A stretch of DNA of 64,000 bases from Podocnemis expansa (lineage: Eukaryota > Chordata > Testudines > Podocnemididae): NCBI GenBank assembly GCA_007922195.1, contig ML681963.1:59942793-60006792 (forward strand), written 5' to 3'. Within the stretch, counting starts at the first letter, position 1, and each line of letters begins with the position of its first letter. The position numbers were made by a program, and so were the translations under genes. Below the pieces are notes generated by a model. That model did not search any database. It was not told the origin of the DNA and worked only from the letters and a program-made list of their open reading frames with translations. Below, in pieces: positions 35,780 to 47,407 of this stretch.

Positions 35780-37828
35780 ATATCAGATAGAAAAGTGTCT
35801 TTCTCTACACATGTTTCACATGAGAATGTTACAGTCCAGCTTAATCCCACATTCCTAACTCCCCAAGTAGGGTTTAGCAGGACTCAAATGTTCTCTTGGG
35901 GAACACTGGTCTTTCACCCCGTTAAAAGAATAATGAGAGACTGCGTGTCACTTAAATTTTTTGATAACAAGCCCACCACTCCCTTGCAGACATCCACGAA
36001 ACAAAGAAAAAAGGAAAAACAGCCCAAAAACAGTCTGTCCATCAAGTGAAGGGGAAACAGTTAAATAAGTGAAGGACAAGGTGTGGAGGGGGACACTTGC
36101 TGCCAGTCTGTCCAAGATGATCAGACTGCTTGAACGGGCTAGATTACTGGGGGCCAGCTAGTTTAAAAATAATTGTACAGTCCAGCTAGTTTCCTGTCTT
36201 TTTGAGATGGAGCTTGTTTGATTTCTTTCTTTTGCTGATGGTGGCTGCAGCAGCCAAAGAAATGCAAGCGTCTCATGGACACATATAAGCCTGCTGACTG
36301 GGTGATATTGCATTTCTGCTGCTACTGTGTAGATTGCCTTCCCATTGCACCCTTCTAAGGTTATTTGAAGGAGGTGGGGGTGGGGGCAGGGGTGAGGAGG
36401 GTCATGCTTCTTACGTTTCAGCTGAGTTGGCATCAGATCAAAACCCTTCCCTCTTAAGCCAAGCATAGCTAAAACACATTCTCTGTTGGTTTATGCCCTT
36501 TCACCAAGAAAGCACAAAAACTTGTTTGCTGCTATTCTCTGTGTTGGGTGAAGAATGGTTTTGTAGAATGAAAATACCATTCCTTTTCTATTCTGCTCTT
36601 GTTTTTTCCCAGTGTTTCACTCTCTTAAGGACAGTGTGCGGGAGAGCTGTGTTTCCTTCCCAGCTGGAAACATTCTCTCAGCAAATACCTGGCGCTGTCA
36701 GAAGGATTGGCTAGCTGGAAGGCTGGTTTATTTTCTTGCTAAAGAGAAAGGAACTTTGCTTTGTTTAGCTCTGTTGTGAATAAAGGTTGAGCCTGGAAAC
36801 CCCACCCCAGTTTCTTGCTGCAGCAGCAGCTTTGTTCTTGGCTGCTTTGCAGAGGCAAAACCCTGGGAGAGGCGGCACTGGAATGCCATGGCATGTGAAC
36901 ACAGATGGAATTAACTCCACTTGACTGGGCCCCCGGACTAGACAGTCATGTGACACTCTCCCCCTCCCTGTGCAGAGAGGATTGGAATGGGGACATGAAA
37001 CATGTCTGTGCAGCTTCAAGGAGCTGGGCAGAATTCCCCACTGTCATCATCCTCCTCCCCGCCCTCCCTGCAGGCTGCCAGAGGGAAGGGCTGATTACAG
37101 TTTTGCTATTGTTCAAGTAACCTACAAATGGATTTGCATAGAAGCAGGTTGGGAGGGGGTGGCATTTATTAGTAGAAGCTAAACTCTTCAGGATTACTGT
37201 TGAGAGATTTGCAATGGGACTGATTCCTGTTTGAGCTCTTGGAAGTAAAGGAGTTTAAATCTCCTTCTTCACAAGTAGGTGAAGGAGCTCAGGATTGGAG
37301 GAAGGCAGGGAACAGCTGGCTGGAGGGAAGGAGCTTCACCTTGGCTTATATAGTAACCCTCCACTCAGAGCACAGCGCTCCTAGCTCTAAGCTCATTCCA
37401 AAGCCTTGACTCAGGGTTATCTGCATGCTGGCTAATAATCAGCCTCACTGAAGGAATGTGTGGAGAAAGCAGCCATAGTGGAAGCTTATGGTGGTATTTC
37501 CTCATCACTTTGGGCAAACAACCACTTAAGCATCCTGTCTTTGACTGTGCCAGCTGCCTTTTAGTTCAGGGTGTGTACTGCCGCTTGCCCTGGAGTACTG
37601 AAGCATGAATGCTGTGAGGTTGACCCCAGTGGGGTACTGGGGCCAGCACGGAAACTGGTCAGTCAATTAATACTAATATTTTGTCCTGCTATAAGCAACG
37701 CCATTTCATGCACAGTTCTCACTAATTCTAATTAAGGATCCCAACACCAAGGGAGCAAGGGTATATTGACTTTTTGTTAGTTTTCCAGAGGGATAATCTA
37801 AGTGATTTTTGCAATGTCAGATACTGAG
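35780..37828. other. Intergenic DNA, no gene seen
   Basis: No coding or repeat signal is convincing. A second TCATGTGAC motif lies near 36948. The section ends at the PLE-tail fold-back. Confidence 0.55.
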
Positions 37829-37972
37829 TCCTGCAGCACTTAAAGACTAACAGATTTAGTTTTCACATGAGCTTTTGTGGGAGAAAATCCCACTTCATCA
37901 GATGCCACAGGATTCCTTGGGTTTTTTTGCTGGACTAGAGTGACATGGCTGCCCCTTTGGAACTTGGCTAGC
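37829..37972. mobile_element. Short PLE-tail fold-back
   Basis: The left half (CTTAAAGACTAACAGATTTAG, then GCATGAGC-like and ATCCCACTTCATCAGATG motifs) matches the PLE arm at 186. The right half carries the opposite-strand tail ACATGGCTGCCCCTTTGGAA. A 7-bp repeat TACTGAG flanks it at 37822-37828 and 37973-37979. The middle part present in the 47055 copy is missing. Confidence 0.65.
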
Positions 37973-38157
37973 TACTGAGGCCTTTGATTTCTGCTCCAAC
38001 TACTGATCCCCTTTGCTCTTGGATAGGAACAAGGGAACCCGTGTAATTACAAGTCAGAAATACTTGCAGTGGTATGCATAATACTTCCAGTGCCAAGCTT
38101 TTTGCTTTTTTTCAGTGTCCTTCATACAAATGGCTTCAAGGCTGGTAGAGCCTGCTA

Positions 38158-38345
38158 CAGTTCTTTGTGCGCTGCTCACGTAAATTTCTATGTAGGTGAT
38201 TGTGTGCCGCAGCACATGGATGCCCGGAAAGCTTTTTGCCCTAGCTTGTCCCAGTAGGGTCAGTGGCCAACATCCTCTGTGACCTGCTCAGTATATAGGT
38301 GGCCCTGACCCCGCCTGCCCTTCAGTTTCTTCTTTCCACCTGTCA
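38158..38345 (+). repeat. DIRS left terminal repeat with TATA-like box (copy 3)
   Basis: This terminal repeat is mirrored in inverted form at 43200-43600. It includes the string TATATAGGTGGCCCTGACCC near 38293, a TATA-like core placed where transcription of the element would have to begin. The same core occurs at 51350-51370. Confidence 0.65.
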
Positions 38346-38439
38346 GTCACGGTCCTGGAACTGCCTGCTCTTGCAAGTCTGCAAGCGCCTGTCCGTTTTC
38401 ACCTTTTTGACTTCTACTTCTCTCTTCTCCAATGCTGTG

Positions 38440-39988
38440 GACTCTTACTGAGACTGTTCATGTAATCATACCTGGATTTAAACCCTGTGCTGCATACAGC
38501 AAGGCCTTCTCAGGGAGCAAGCCCCATGAGAATTGCCTCAAGTGCCTTAGCAAGAGATGTAGGATCAACAAATGCTGGACCTGTTGGCTCTTTAGCCAAG
38601 GACCCTAAAGGAGCAGAGAAAACCTGCTTCATTTTATGGCATTGGAAGAGGCCCTGCACCTGGCCTCGGTGCCAAGCACCGCAGCACTGACACAGGCAGC
38701 CCAGCACAGAGGGCTCAGTAGGTGCTGGTTCCACCTTGTCACCCGTCACTGTCCTGGAGGCTGAGGAAGCCTGGCATGGATTTTCAGACTGCACTGAAGG
38801 CTCACCCTTTAAAAGAGAAACTCTGCCATTGGCAGACGTTGGGATCCCTGGCATGGGTATGGGGGGATTCCCAGCGCATAAGCCTAAGGCATTGCCGACT
38901 CCATCCACACCTGAGGCCTTTGAGATGGCTAAGACCCTACTGCAACTGCCAACCCTTCTTCTGTCTAGACTGGTGGTGTTTAGGGGGAAAGCTTGCACTC
39001 TTGTCCAAGGCCTGATTCAGGCCTCAGTCACATGTAGGACCATCAGCACAACAGGGTCAGGTGTGGGACTGAGAGCAACATAGGAGCAGCCTATCCCAGG
39101 ATTGGGCCTCAACTCTAAGCTCCCTGCTACTCCGATCCCGGGACGATTGGCACAACCCTTCATCTCCATGGCTCAGAGATTCTAGAGTCTGGGAGCCAAC
39201 ATCGCTTATATGATGTGCCTCTCCCTGTATGAGGCCTCGCTGGTACCAGAATGGAAGAGGGGATAGTACCCGTGGGCTGCCCAGCACAGAGAAACTGGCT
39301 GCCTCTGAGCACGGAGTAAAACATCCCCAGCCTAGGACACAGTGCCGCAAACCTTTAAAGACTGATCAGCACAGTGGACTGACTGGGGTTCCTGGGAATA
39401 AACCCATAAGGACCTGGCATCCCCTGAGTCATTGAGACCAGCCACCCCCCACCCACCCAAGGGAGTTCAGGACACAGGCATCTGACAAGGATTCGGACCC
39501 GGGAGAGGGCACTGCCGAAACAACTCAAGGGTAATGTCCTCTTCTCCACCTGACAAAGCAGTCTACCAGAGGTCCTTACCCTTTAGAGAGGAACCACAGA
39601 CCTAGAAAGAATGGTTAAAATGCATGGCTGCAAACCTTGACATCTCAGTCAAGGTGGGCAGAAAAGATTCTAACCCCCTCTTCAATGTGGGCGATGCTTC
39701 CCCCACCCCACCAGGGCAGCAGCTCCCATGCACAAAGAGGTATTAAAAATTGCTCATGCCTGATGGCACATGCTTTCATCTATTGCCCCAGTATCAAAGG
39801 GGATGCAAAAGGAATACTGTGTCCCAGCGGTCCCTCCCAAGGGGCCCTTGCCATCCACTGAGTCGACAGATACCAACTTGCACGGCATGAAGGACTCCCA
39901 GGCAACTCTCTGCTTTTGGGGAAGTACATCCCTCAACAATCAGGCAGTCCTTTCAACCTCATCAGCCGCAGCTACAACAGCAACAGCT

Positions 39989-40028
<40 letters not shown>

Positions 40029-40160
40029 AAGAGTCCTTGCCATGGGCCCGTCCAGTCATCCCATTACTCCTATGGGAATGATGGTAATAGCACCTGCCCG
40101 TTCTCCCAGAGCCAGGGGTTCTGACCTCTTGCCCAAGGGCCACTGCAACTATTAGAACCC
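38440..40160 (+). pseudogene. DIRS gag-like region (copy 3)
   Basis: The region opens with the zinc-motif relic (FKPCAAYSKAFSGSKPHENC, in which one usual Cys is lost) and continues with Pro- and Ser-rich sequence. Blocks shared with copies 2 and 4 include STDTNLHGMKDSQATL near 39860-39905. A CAG/CAA run at about 39970-40035 gives a Gln- or Ala-rich tract depending on frame. Several frameshifts are present. Confidence 0.6.
39970..40035. repeat. CAG/CAA trinucleotide run inside DIRS gag
   Basis: Around twenty CAG/CAA/CTG-type triplets, the counterpart of the Gln-rich tract at 54960-55050 in copy 4 and of the shorter GCTGCTGCT run near 24060 in copy 2. Confidence 0.8.
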
Positions 40161-40199
40161 ATCCCATCACCCTTCCAAAACCACCTGACCCCCTTCTGA

Positions 40200-41605
40200 C
40201 ACTGGTGGGCCAAGATGACTTCAGAGCATTGGTTTTTGAACATGGTGTTGAATCGTTATGTCATCCAGTTCAGGGCCAGTCCCGCATCCCAAAAACAAAC
40301 TGCCCCCTCGCTACCAAAATGGGGGCCCCCTATGAGACCCTATGGGAGCTAGAATACCAAAAGCTCCTGGACTTAGGGGCAATGGAAAGTGTTCCCACAA
40401 AGGAAAAAGGGAGGGAATTATACTCTCTGCACTTCCTGGTCCTGAAGGCAAGTGGGGGCTTGGGACCCATTTTAGACCTAGGAGCCCTGAACAAGTTCTT
40501 AAGGAAAGTGAAGTTTTGAATGTTCTCCCTATTCCAGATTATTCAGGGGATTGGCTTGTGGCCCTTGGTCTAAATGATGCCAATTTCCACATCTCCATAA
40601 GGTAAAACACAGGAAATTCCTCCAATATGTGGTGGGGGGAGGACATCTCCAACCACAGCATGCTCCTTTGGACTCTCATTGACCCCAAGGGTATTCACAA
40701 AGTGGATAGGGGCCATAGAGCTCCACTTGAGGAAACAATGGGTATGAATTTTCCCATACCTGAATGATTAATTAATTAGAGGAAGGTCCAAGGACCACGT
40801 CCATCACCGTGTTAGCGATGTGCAGAGAATGCGCAACAGGCTGAGTCTCCTCTTAAACCTAGAACAATCAAAACTTAACTCCGACAGGGAAAATAGAGTT
40901 CTTAGGAGCACAACTGGACTCTCTAAGTGCAAGAGCCTCGCTCCCCGCACCCAGTTTTCAGTCCATGTCTACCATGATCTCAGAGCCACACCATGATCCT
41001 GTCATCACTGCAAGGTGATGCCTTCAGTTCCTAGGCCACATGGCTGCCTCCAGCTACATGATATGATGAGGATGGCTCATCTTTGCATGATATCCCCTAT
41101 AGTCATGGCTGACATCAGTGCTACATCCTCAATGCCATTCTCTGAATCAGGTGGTCATCATCCCCAGGAGCGTACTGAATTCCCTGGCGATATGGCAGGA
41201 CTCAGAGTTTGTGTGCTAGGGGTCCCTTTTGAAGCCCAGAACCCTTCTCTTACCTTGACCACAGACCCATTGGACTTAGGCTGGGGAACCCACATCACAG
41301 GAGGCATCTCCACTCAGGGAACATGGTGGCAGGCAGACAGACCTCTCCATATAAACATCAAAGAACTGAAGGAAATACACCGAGCCTGTAGGCTCTTCTT
41401 AGACAAGATAAAGGGGAAAACACTACAGGTCCTCACAGATAGCACAGCAGCTATGTTTTACCTCAACTGCCAAGGGGGAGCTCAATCTCCTGTGCTATGC
41501 AATGAGGCATCCTTAGTATGGGAACTGGCCCCGAAGTTCAACTTCTACCTGGTAGCTGCCCACCTCCCAGGGGTGAGCAACTCCCAAGCAGACAAACTCA
41601 GCTGA
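40200..41605 (+). pseudogene. DIRS reverse transcriptase / RNase H remnant (copy 3)
   Basis: RT blocks include LWELEYQKLLDLGAMESVP and LGLNDANFHISIR, followed by a degraded YLDD region near 40760. RNase H lies at about 41270-41600 and is in one open frame: TDPLDLGWGTHITGGIS, IKELKEIHRACRLF, LTDSTAAMFY and GVSNSQADKLS, each matching the corresponding motif in copies 1, 2 and 4. The RT part has several frameshifts. Confidence 0.75.
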
Positions 41606-42049
41606 CAACTTCTCCCCCAACATGAGCGGTCCCTACCTCTGAGAGTAACGACCTGTCTCTTTGTGACATGGGGTTTCCCCCCACATAGACCTCTTTGCTA
41701 CATGAGCAAACCACAAATGCAAACTATTCTGCTCGCTCAGGAGCAAAGAGAGGAACTTCTTCTCAGACACCTCCTGATAAGCGTGGGGGGGTGGAGCGCT
41801 TCTCTGTGCTGTTTTCCTCATTCCCCCTGATTCACAGAGCCCTGCTGAAGATCAAGAACGGCAGGGCAGATATAATCCTGATGGCCTCAGATTGGCCATG
41901 CCAGCCTTGGTACGGTAACCACCTCAAACTCTCAGTGGCCATGCCATAAGGCTTCCGCCCAGGCCAGATCTACTCACGCAGAACCTTGGTTATCTGTGAC
42001 ACCTGGACCTGAAATCACTACACCTGACAGTGTAGAGGCGACATGGCTG

Positions 42050-43110
42050 AACTCCAATTGAGCAAATATGCTCTAGAAAGGTCCAGAAGGCCCTGACTGA
42101 GAGTCAGAAGTCTGCTACAAGTGCTGCCTACAGGGAGAAGTGGGCACAGGAAAGAGGGGTGCCCCTGGTGTCTGCCCCAATCCAGACCTTATTGGTCTAC
42201 CTCCTAGAACAAAGGAGAGTGGTGTAACACTCCCCTCTCTCAGGGTACACCTAGCAGCAACTTCAGTGCTACATAACACCTTTGATGGGGTGACCGCCTT
42301 TGTTAACCTGGAACCATGTGGTTTTTCAAGGACCTAGAGAAGTTCAACTCCAAACCGGATCCTATAATGGGACCTAAACCTAATCCTTGAGGGGCTCACA
42401 AAACCTCCCTACAAACCCCTAGACTCATGTACGCTACTAGTTCTACCATGGAAAGTGGCCTTCTTCATAGCTATCATGTCAGCCAGAAAGGTTTCAGAGC
42501 TAAGAGTCCTTTCCTCAGAATCCCCGTATATGGAGTTAACACCCCCCCCCCCAACAAGGTACGATGCCAACCCCACCCAGCGTTTTTACCCAAGATGGTA
42601 TCACCCTTCCATACTAACCATGGCATTTGCCTCCCAGTGTTTTTCCCAGACCCACAGATTACAGAGAACCAGAGGAAATGGTGCACACTTGTCATCAGAA
42701 GGGCTCTCATGGCAGACATCGAGCAAACCAGACCCTTCCACAGAACGATCCAGCCTTTTGTAGCAGTTGCTGAGTGTATAACAGGCCAGGCAGTAACGGC
42801 CCAATGCATCTCATCCTGGATAACGAACTGCATCAAGGACTGTTACCACAGAGCAAATACTCCCCTCCCAGGGAGAATCAAGGCACACTCAACTAGAGCT
42901 CAAGTGCCGTCCATGGCCTTCCTTGCTCAGGTGCTGATTCAGGAGATATGCGGAGCAGCAACCTGGTCATCAGTGCATGCTTTCGCATCCCATTATGCAA
43001 TTGTCCAGCAAATGAGGGATGATGCTGCCCTCGGCAGAAGCTGTTCTATGAGTGGGGAAACCTTAACTCCGCCCACCGTCCTAGATACGACTTGTAAGTC
43101 ACATACATAG
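42050..43110 (+). pseudogene. DIRS tyrosine recombinase remnant (copy 3)
   Basis: The first part (about 42080-42300) is broken by frameshifts. The catalytic part at 42427-43110 is a long open frame in part off-register: SARKVSELRVLSSESPY carries the first Arg, KAHSTRAQVPSMAFLAQV the HxxR box, and WSSVHAFASHYAIV the likely nucleophilic Tyr. This is the best preserved recombinase end in the window and a useful reference for the others. Confidence 0.78.
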
Positions 43111-43144
43111 GAATGGATGTGAGCAGCGCTCAAAGAAGAATGGA

Positions 43145-43640
43145 GGTTACTTACCTGTAAACATCCTTCTTCGAGATGGGCTGCTCACATGCATTCCATA
43201 TGCTCCCTCTGTCCCTGCTTTTCGGGGTTAGCGGAAAGAAGGGATGGGGGGGCAGGGGCAGGGCCACCAATATACCAAGCAGATCGGTGGGGGGGGTCGG
43301 TCAATGACCCTACTGGGATAGAAGAGGGCAGGGGTAGCCAAACTTATGGAACTCAAGAGCCACAGAAGTTGATTATTAAACCTTCAAGAGCCACACTGAG
43401 GCATAGAGCCATATACTTTTACCTACTAAATTGATTTGCTGACATTCTTCCAGGAGCCACACTTTTTCACTCAAGAGCCACATGCAGCTTCCGAACCACA
43501 GTTTGGCCATGCCTGGACTAGCACAAAAAGTTTTCCAGACATCTGTGCACTGTGGCATGCACACACATATATAGGAATGTATGTTAGCAGCCCATCTTAA
43601 AGAAGGACGTTTACAGGTAAGTAACCTTCCATTCTTGGTA
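43145..43640. repeat. DIRS right terminal module (copy 3)
   Basis: The module is bounded by GGTTACTTACCTGTAAAC at its start and GTTTACAGGTAAGTAACC at its end. Between them lies the inverted left terminal repeat, interrupted by the MITE at 43329-43515. Perfect donor consensus CAGGTAAGT occurs at 43614-43622 (+) and, on the minus strand, at 43149-43157. Confidence 0.8.
43329..43515. mobile_element. hAT-type MITE (CAGGGGTAGCCAAAC family)
   Basis: The ends CAGGGGTAGCCAAAC and GTTTGGCCATGCCTG are inverted. AAGAGCCACA recurs inside as AGGAGCCACA and AAGAGCCACA. Flanks GAAGAGGG and GACTAGCA are poorly conserved (4 of 8). Removing the insert restores the AGGCTAGGGCAAAAAG motif of the terminal repeat. 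Confidence 0.8.
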
Positions 43641-43799
43641 ATGCAGTGCTCCAAGGGCTGGGTTGAAGGATACCAGGTGTATCAGAAGGTAGGAGCTCCC
43701 CCTTGGCTGCACAGTAAGAGCTTAGTACATTCAAATCAAAGGGAGGAGGGTTGCTTTAAATTGTTGTCTTCAAAATCTGTCTAAGGCACTCTCAACACA

Positions 43800-44354
43800 A
43801 TTACATGTCAACAAGGGGGAATGGGAATGCAAGCCAAAACAGAGAAAGGACAGGTTAAGGAATATTTAGATAAATTAGATGTATTCAAAGGGGCAGGGCC
43901 TGATGAAACTCATCCGAGCATACTTAAGGAACTAGCTGAAGCAATCTCAGAACTTTTAGCAATTATCTTTGAGAACTCCTGGAGGATGGATCAGGTCCCA
44001 GAAGACTAAAGAAGGGAAAACACAGCACTTGTCTTTAAAAAGGGGAAGAGATGGACATGGGGGATTAAAGACCAATCAGCCTAACTTCAATAGTTTGAAA
44101 AATGCAGAATAGATCTACAACAAGAGTCCTTAATATGAGAAAGGCAAACTTTATAAAATTAAAGGGAGTAGTAAGGAAAATGGACTGGACTGAAGCATTC
44201 AAGGATTTAAACATGGAAGAGTCTTTGAATTACTTTAAGTCAAAATTGCGGAACATGTCTAAATCCTGCATCCTAAGCAGGAGAAGAAAATTCTTAGGCA
44301 AGGTTTGCAGACCAAACTGGATGAACATGCATTTCAAACAGATTATTCAGGACT
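43800..44354 (+). mobile_element. CR1 LINE fragment (RT N-terminal part)
   Basis: The frame at 43821-44009 reads GAGPDETHPSILKELAEAI and IIFENSWRMDQVPED, followed after a stop by VFKKGK. This is the start of the CR1-type RT. The rest (44100-44350) matches CR1 only loosely. The copy is broken and 3' interrupted by a MITE. Confidence 0.75.
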
Positions 44355-44580
44355 TGCCTGGACTTAAATGTACAGTGGCACAGCTGCGTCACTGTAACAC
44401 TGCAATGTAGACTACACCTCTGCTGACAGGATGGAGTCTTCTGGAGGTGCAGGTAATTCAACTCTCCAAGAGGCAGTACCATTGACATAGCAATGTCTAC
44501 ATGGGGCCTGAAGTTGGCTTAACTACATCATGGCTGATATAATTAAGTTGGCCTGATTTTCTAGTGTAGACCAGGCCTAA
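44355..44580. mobile_element. MITE (GGCCTGGTCTACACTAG type)
   Basis: The left end TTGCCTGGACTTAAATGTAC opposes TAGTGTAGACCAGGCCTAA at the right end. The block splits CR1-like sequence. The duplication is too short or too decayed to define. Confidence 0.55.
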
Positions 44581-44654
44581 GAAAAAGCAGTAAGGCCTAC
44601 AAGAAATAGAAGAAGGGCTGGAGTAGCAAGAAAAGCTGCTCTTGAAGGCCAGAA

Positions 44655-44815
44655 AGGTCTGGTTTACACTAGAAAATTAGGTTTGTTTAACTATTTTGGT
44701 CAAATATGTGGAAAATTCTACCGTTGATTTAGCTAATGCCCTTTGGGGAGGTAGATTACTTATGCCAATGGGAGGCTCACTGAAGCACTGCAGTATAGAC
44801 AAATGAGTAGTGCCA
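44655..44815. repeat. Second MITE-like repeat (TCTGGTTTACACTAG)
   Basis: It starts with GGTCTGGTTTACACTAGAAA and ends with GCAGTATAGACAAATG, similar in plan to the element at 44355 but with a different interior. Borders are approximate. Confidence 0.45.
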
Positions 44816-45380
44816 AAGGTCAAGCAGAGTTGGACCTTGTAAAAAAAAGTTTAAACCAATAATGAAAAATTCTGTAGCCTTATTAATAAAAGGAAAACAA
44901 GGAAGGAAGTGGGCCAACTAAGCACTGAGGATGAGTTCGAGAGTAAGGGTAATCTAGGTATGGCCTAACACCTAAATTAATACTTTGCTTGTTTTGAACA
45001 AGGGTAGTGCAGAGTAATGCCAGGATAGTGGAAGTATGACTAATGGCAATGAGGATATGGAGGCAGAAATTACCGCACCCAAGGTGGAAGTCAAATTCAA
45101 ACCATTTAATGGGATCAAACTGGGGGCCCAGATAATCTCCATCCAAGAATATTGAGGAGCTGGCACATGAAATTTCAAGCCCAGTAACAAAGATTTTTAA
45201 TGAATCTATACGTTTGGGGGTTATGTCCTATGACTGTGACTGGAGAATTGCTAATATTGTACCTATTTTTAGAAAGAAGGTATAAAAAAGTGATATGGGA
45301 AACTTCAGGCCTCTTAGTTTGACTTTAATTCTTTGCAAGGTCTTGGAACAAATTTTGAACAAGAAAGTAGTTAAGGACCC

Positions 45381-45453
45381 CAGGGGGTTGGACTTGATGA
45401 TCTCATGAGGTCCCTTCCAACCCTATGATTCGATTCAATTTGATTCGATTAGA
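45381..45453 (+). mobile_element. CR1 3' tail inserted in the larger CR1 copy
   Basis: The segment contains GGTTGGACTTGATGATCTCA, GGTCCCTTCCAACCC and the terminal GATTCGATT repeats. The host CR1 reading continues on both sides, so this is a later, severely truncated insertion. Confidence 0.8.
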
Positions 45454-46477
45454 TTTGACATAGAGGTGAATGGTAAATGGGAAAATACAACATGCTTTTA
45501 CAACAGGTAGATTGTGCAAGACCAATCTGATCTCTTTCTTTGAGAAGATAACTGATTTTCTAGACAAAGGGAATGTAGTAGATTTAATCTGTCTGGATTC
45601 CAGTAAGTTATTTGATACAGTCCCACATGAGAAACTATTCATTAAATTGGCAAAGAATTGAAAAGTGGCTGAAGACCTGGTTAAAGGGATGCCTTCAATG
45701 GATCATACTGAAAGGTGAACTGTAGGGCTGGAGGGACGTTACTGGTGGAGTTCCTCAACGACCCGTCTTGGGAGCAATCTTATTTAATGTTTACATTAAT
45801 GCTCTTGGGACAAAAAATGGGCTGTGGTAATAAAACTTGCAGATGTCACAAAGTCATCATCCAGGAGGACTAGAATATCATGCAAAAAATTTGGATGACC
45901 TTGAGAGTGAAGTAATAGAAATGAAATTAAAGGTACAAAGTGCAAGATCATGCACTAAGGGGCTAAAACCAGGAATTTTTGCTATAAACTGTGGAGTATC
46001 AGCTGTAGGTAACAAGAGGAGAAAGACCGGGGTGCATTAGTTGATCACAGGATGGCTATGAGCCACCAATATGATGTGCCTGTTAAAAAAGCTAATGCAA
46101 TCAGGATGAATCAGGCAAGATATTTCCGTTGGAAACAGGAAAGTGTTATTACTACAGGCACTGGTGAAACCTTATCTGGAATACTATGTGCAAGTTTAAG
46201 ATAGATTAGTTCAAAATGAAACGGGGGCAGAGAAGAGCTACTATGATGAGAGGGATGAAAAAGGAAAAACTTAAGGCACTTGGCTTGTTTAGCTAACCAA
46301 ACAAAGGATCAGCGATTGGTCTCTATAAATATATCAGAGGGATAAATACCAGGGAGGGAGAGGAGTTATTTAAGATAAGGGCCAATGTTGGGACATGAAC
46401 AAATGGAGACAAACTGGCCATTAACAAGTTTAGGCTTGAAATTAGACAAAGGCTTCTGACCGTCAGAGGCTTGTGGT

Positions 46478-46853
46478 CAGGGGCATCGCTGGCGCCTGGC
46501 ACACGGGGCACGTGCCTCGAGTCCCAGTGCCAGTGCCCCGAGTGTCTGGGGCAGCCCCTGTATCTCCCAGCCCCGTCCCAGGCCAGAGATCCAGGGCATG
46601 GCTGGCTGCCACTCCTGCCTGTCCCAGCTGCAGCGGCACATGCTGGTCCCAGCCCAGTCCCCGGCCAGGAATTTAGGCCAGGCCGCCTGTGGCAGCACTA
46701 GCCAGCCCCGGCCCCGGCCCCTGCCAGGGATCCAGGGCCCAGCAGGCGGTAGCAGGAGACCGAGGCTGGATCGGGTCCAGTGGAGAATCGGGGCGCAGGG
46801 GGCAGGGCCCGTGCCTGTGCCCCAGGTCTTTCCCTGGGGCAGCGACGCTCCTG
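46478..46853. mobile_element. GC-rich hAT-type element, family A
   Basis: CAGGGGCATCGCTGGC at the left and GGCAGCGACGCTCCTG at the right are inverted, 14 of 16 matching. Flanks CTTGTGGT and CTTGCAGT agree at 6 of 8. The host is the CR1 3' portion. Confidence 0.9.
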
Positions 46854-47054
46854 CTTGCAGTTCTTGAACAGCCTTCCATAGGGGGAAATGGGGGCAAAAA
46901 AACCCTATCTGGTTTTAAGGCTAAGCTTGATAAAAAGTATATGGAAGGGATGGTGTGATGAGATTGCCTGCAATGATGGCATATGACTCATCTGTGACTG
47001 CTAGTAGCAAACATCTCCAGTAGTTAGAGATAGGAAGGACTCTGAGTTACTACA

Positions 47055-47407
47055 AACACAGAGTGCTGTGGCATTTAAAGACTAACAAATTTATTTATCG
47101 CATGAGCTTTCATGGGAGAAAATCCCGCTTTGCGAGATGCTTTGAAGATAGGGGAACCTACAGAATGGGAGGAAAGTAAATGCAGGGACATGTAAGTCAT
47201 GGGATCAGGTCATACTGTAACAGCAACTTACACTTCCCTGCATTTATTTCCTCCCATTCTGTAAGTTCCCCCATCTTCAGAGCATCTGGCAAAGCAGGAT
47301 TTTCTCCCACGAAAGCTCATGTGATAAATAAATTTGTTAATCTATAGTGCCACAGGACTCCTTGTTTGTTTTACTGAACTAGACTAACATGGCTGCCCCT
47401 TTGGAAG
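47055..47407. mobile_element. PLE-tail fold-back insertion with 12-bp target duplication
   Basis: Two copies of the PLE 3' region face each other: 47063-47205 and 47221-47350. The outer ends are AACACAGAGTGCTGTGGC and GGCTGCCCCTTTGG. A perfect 12-bp duplication, TGAGTTACTACA, flanks the insert at 47043-47054 and 47408-47419. No RT or endonuclease coding remains. It is the minimal form of the arrangement seen around the element at 186-2045. Confidence 0.88.

Larger units (their letters stand above)
38158..43640 (+). mobile_element. DIRS-like retroelement copy 3
   Basis: The copy starts with a left terminal repeat (GCGCTGCTCACG, GTGTGCCGCAGCACATGG, TATATAGGTGGCCCTGACCC) and ends with its inverted counterpart at 43145-43640. 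Gag, RT, RNase H and recombinase remnants follow in order. A hAT-type MITE interrupts the right terminal module at 43329-43515. Stops and frameshifts are frequent, though the recombinase C-terminal part is open over about 220 codons. Confidence 0.85.
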
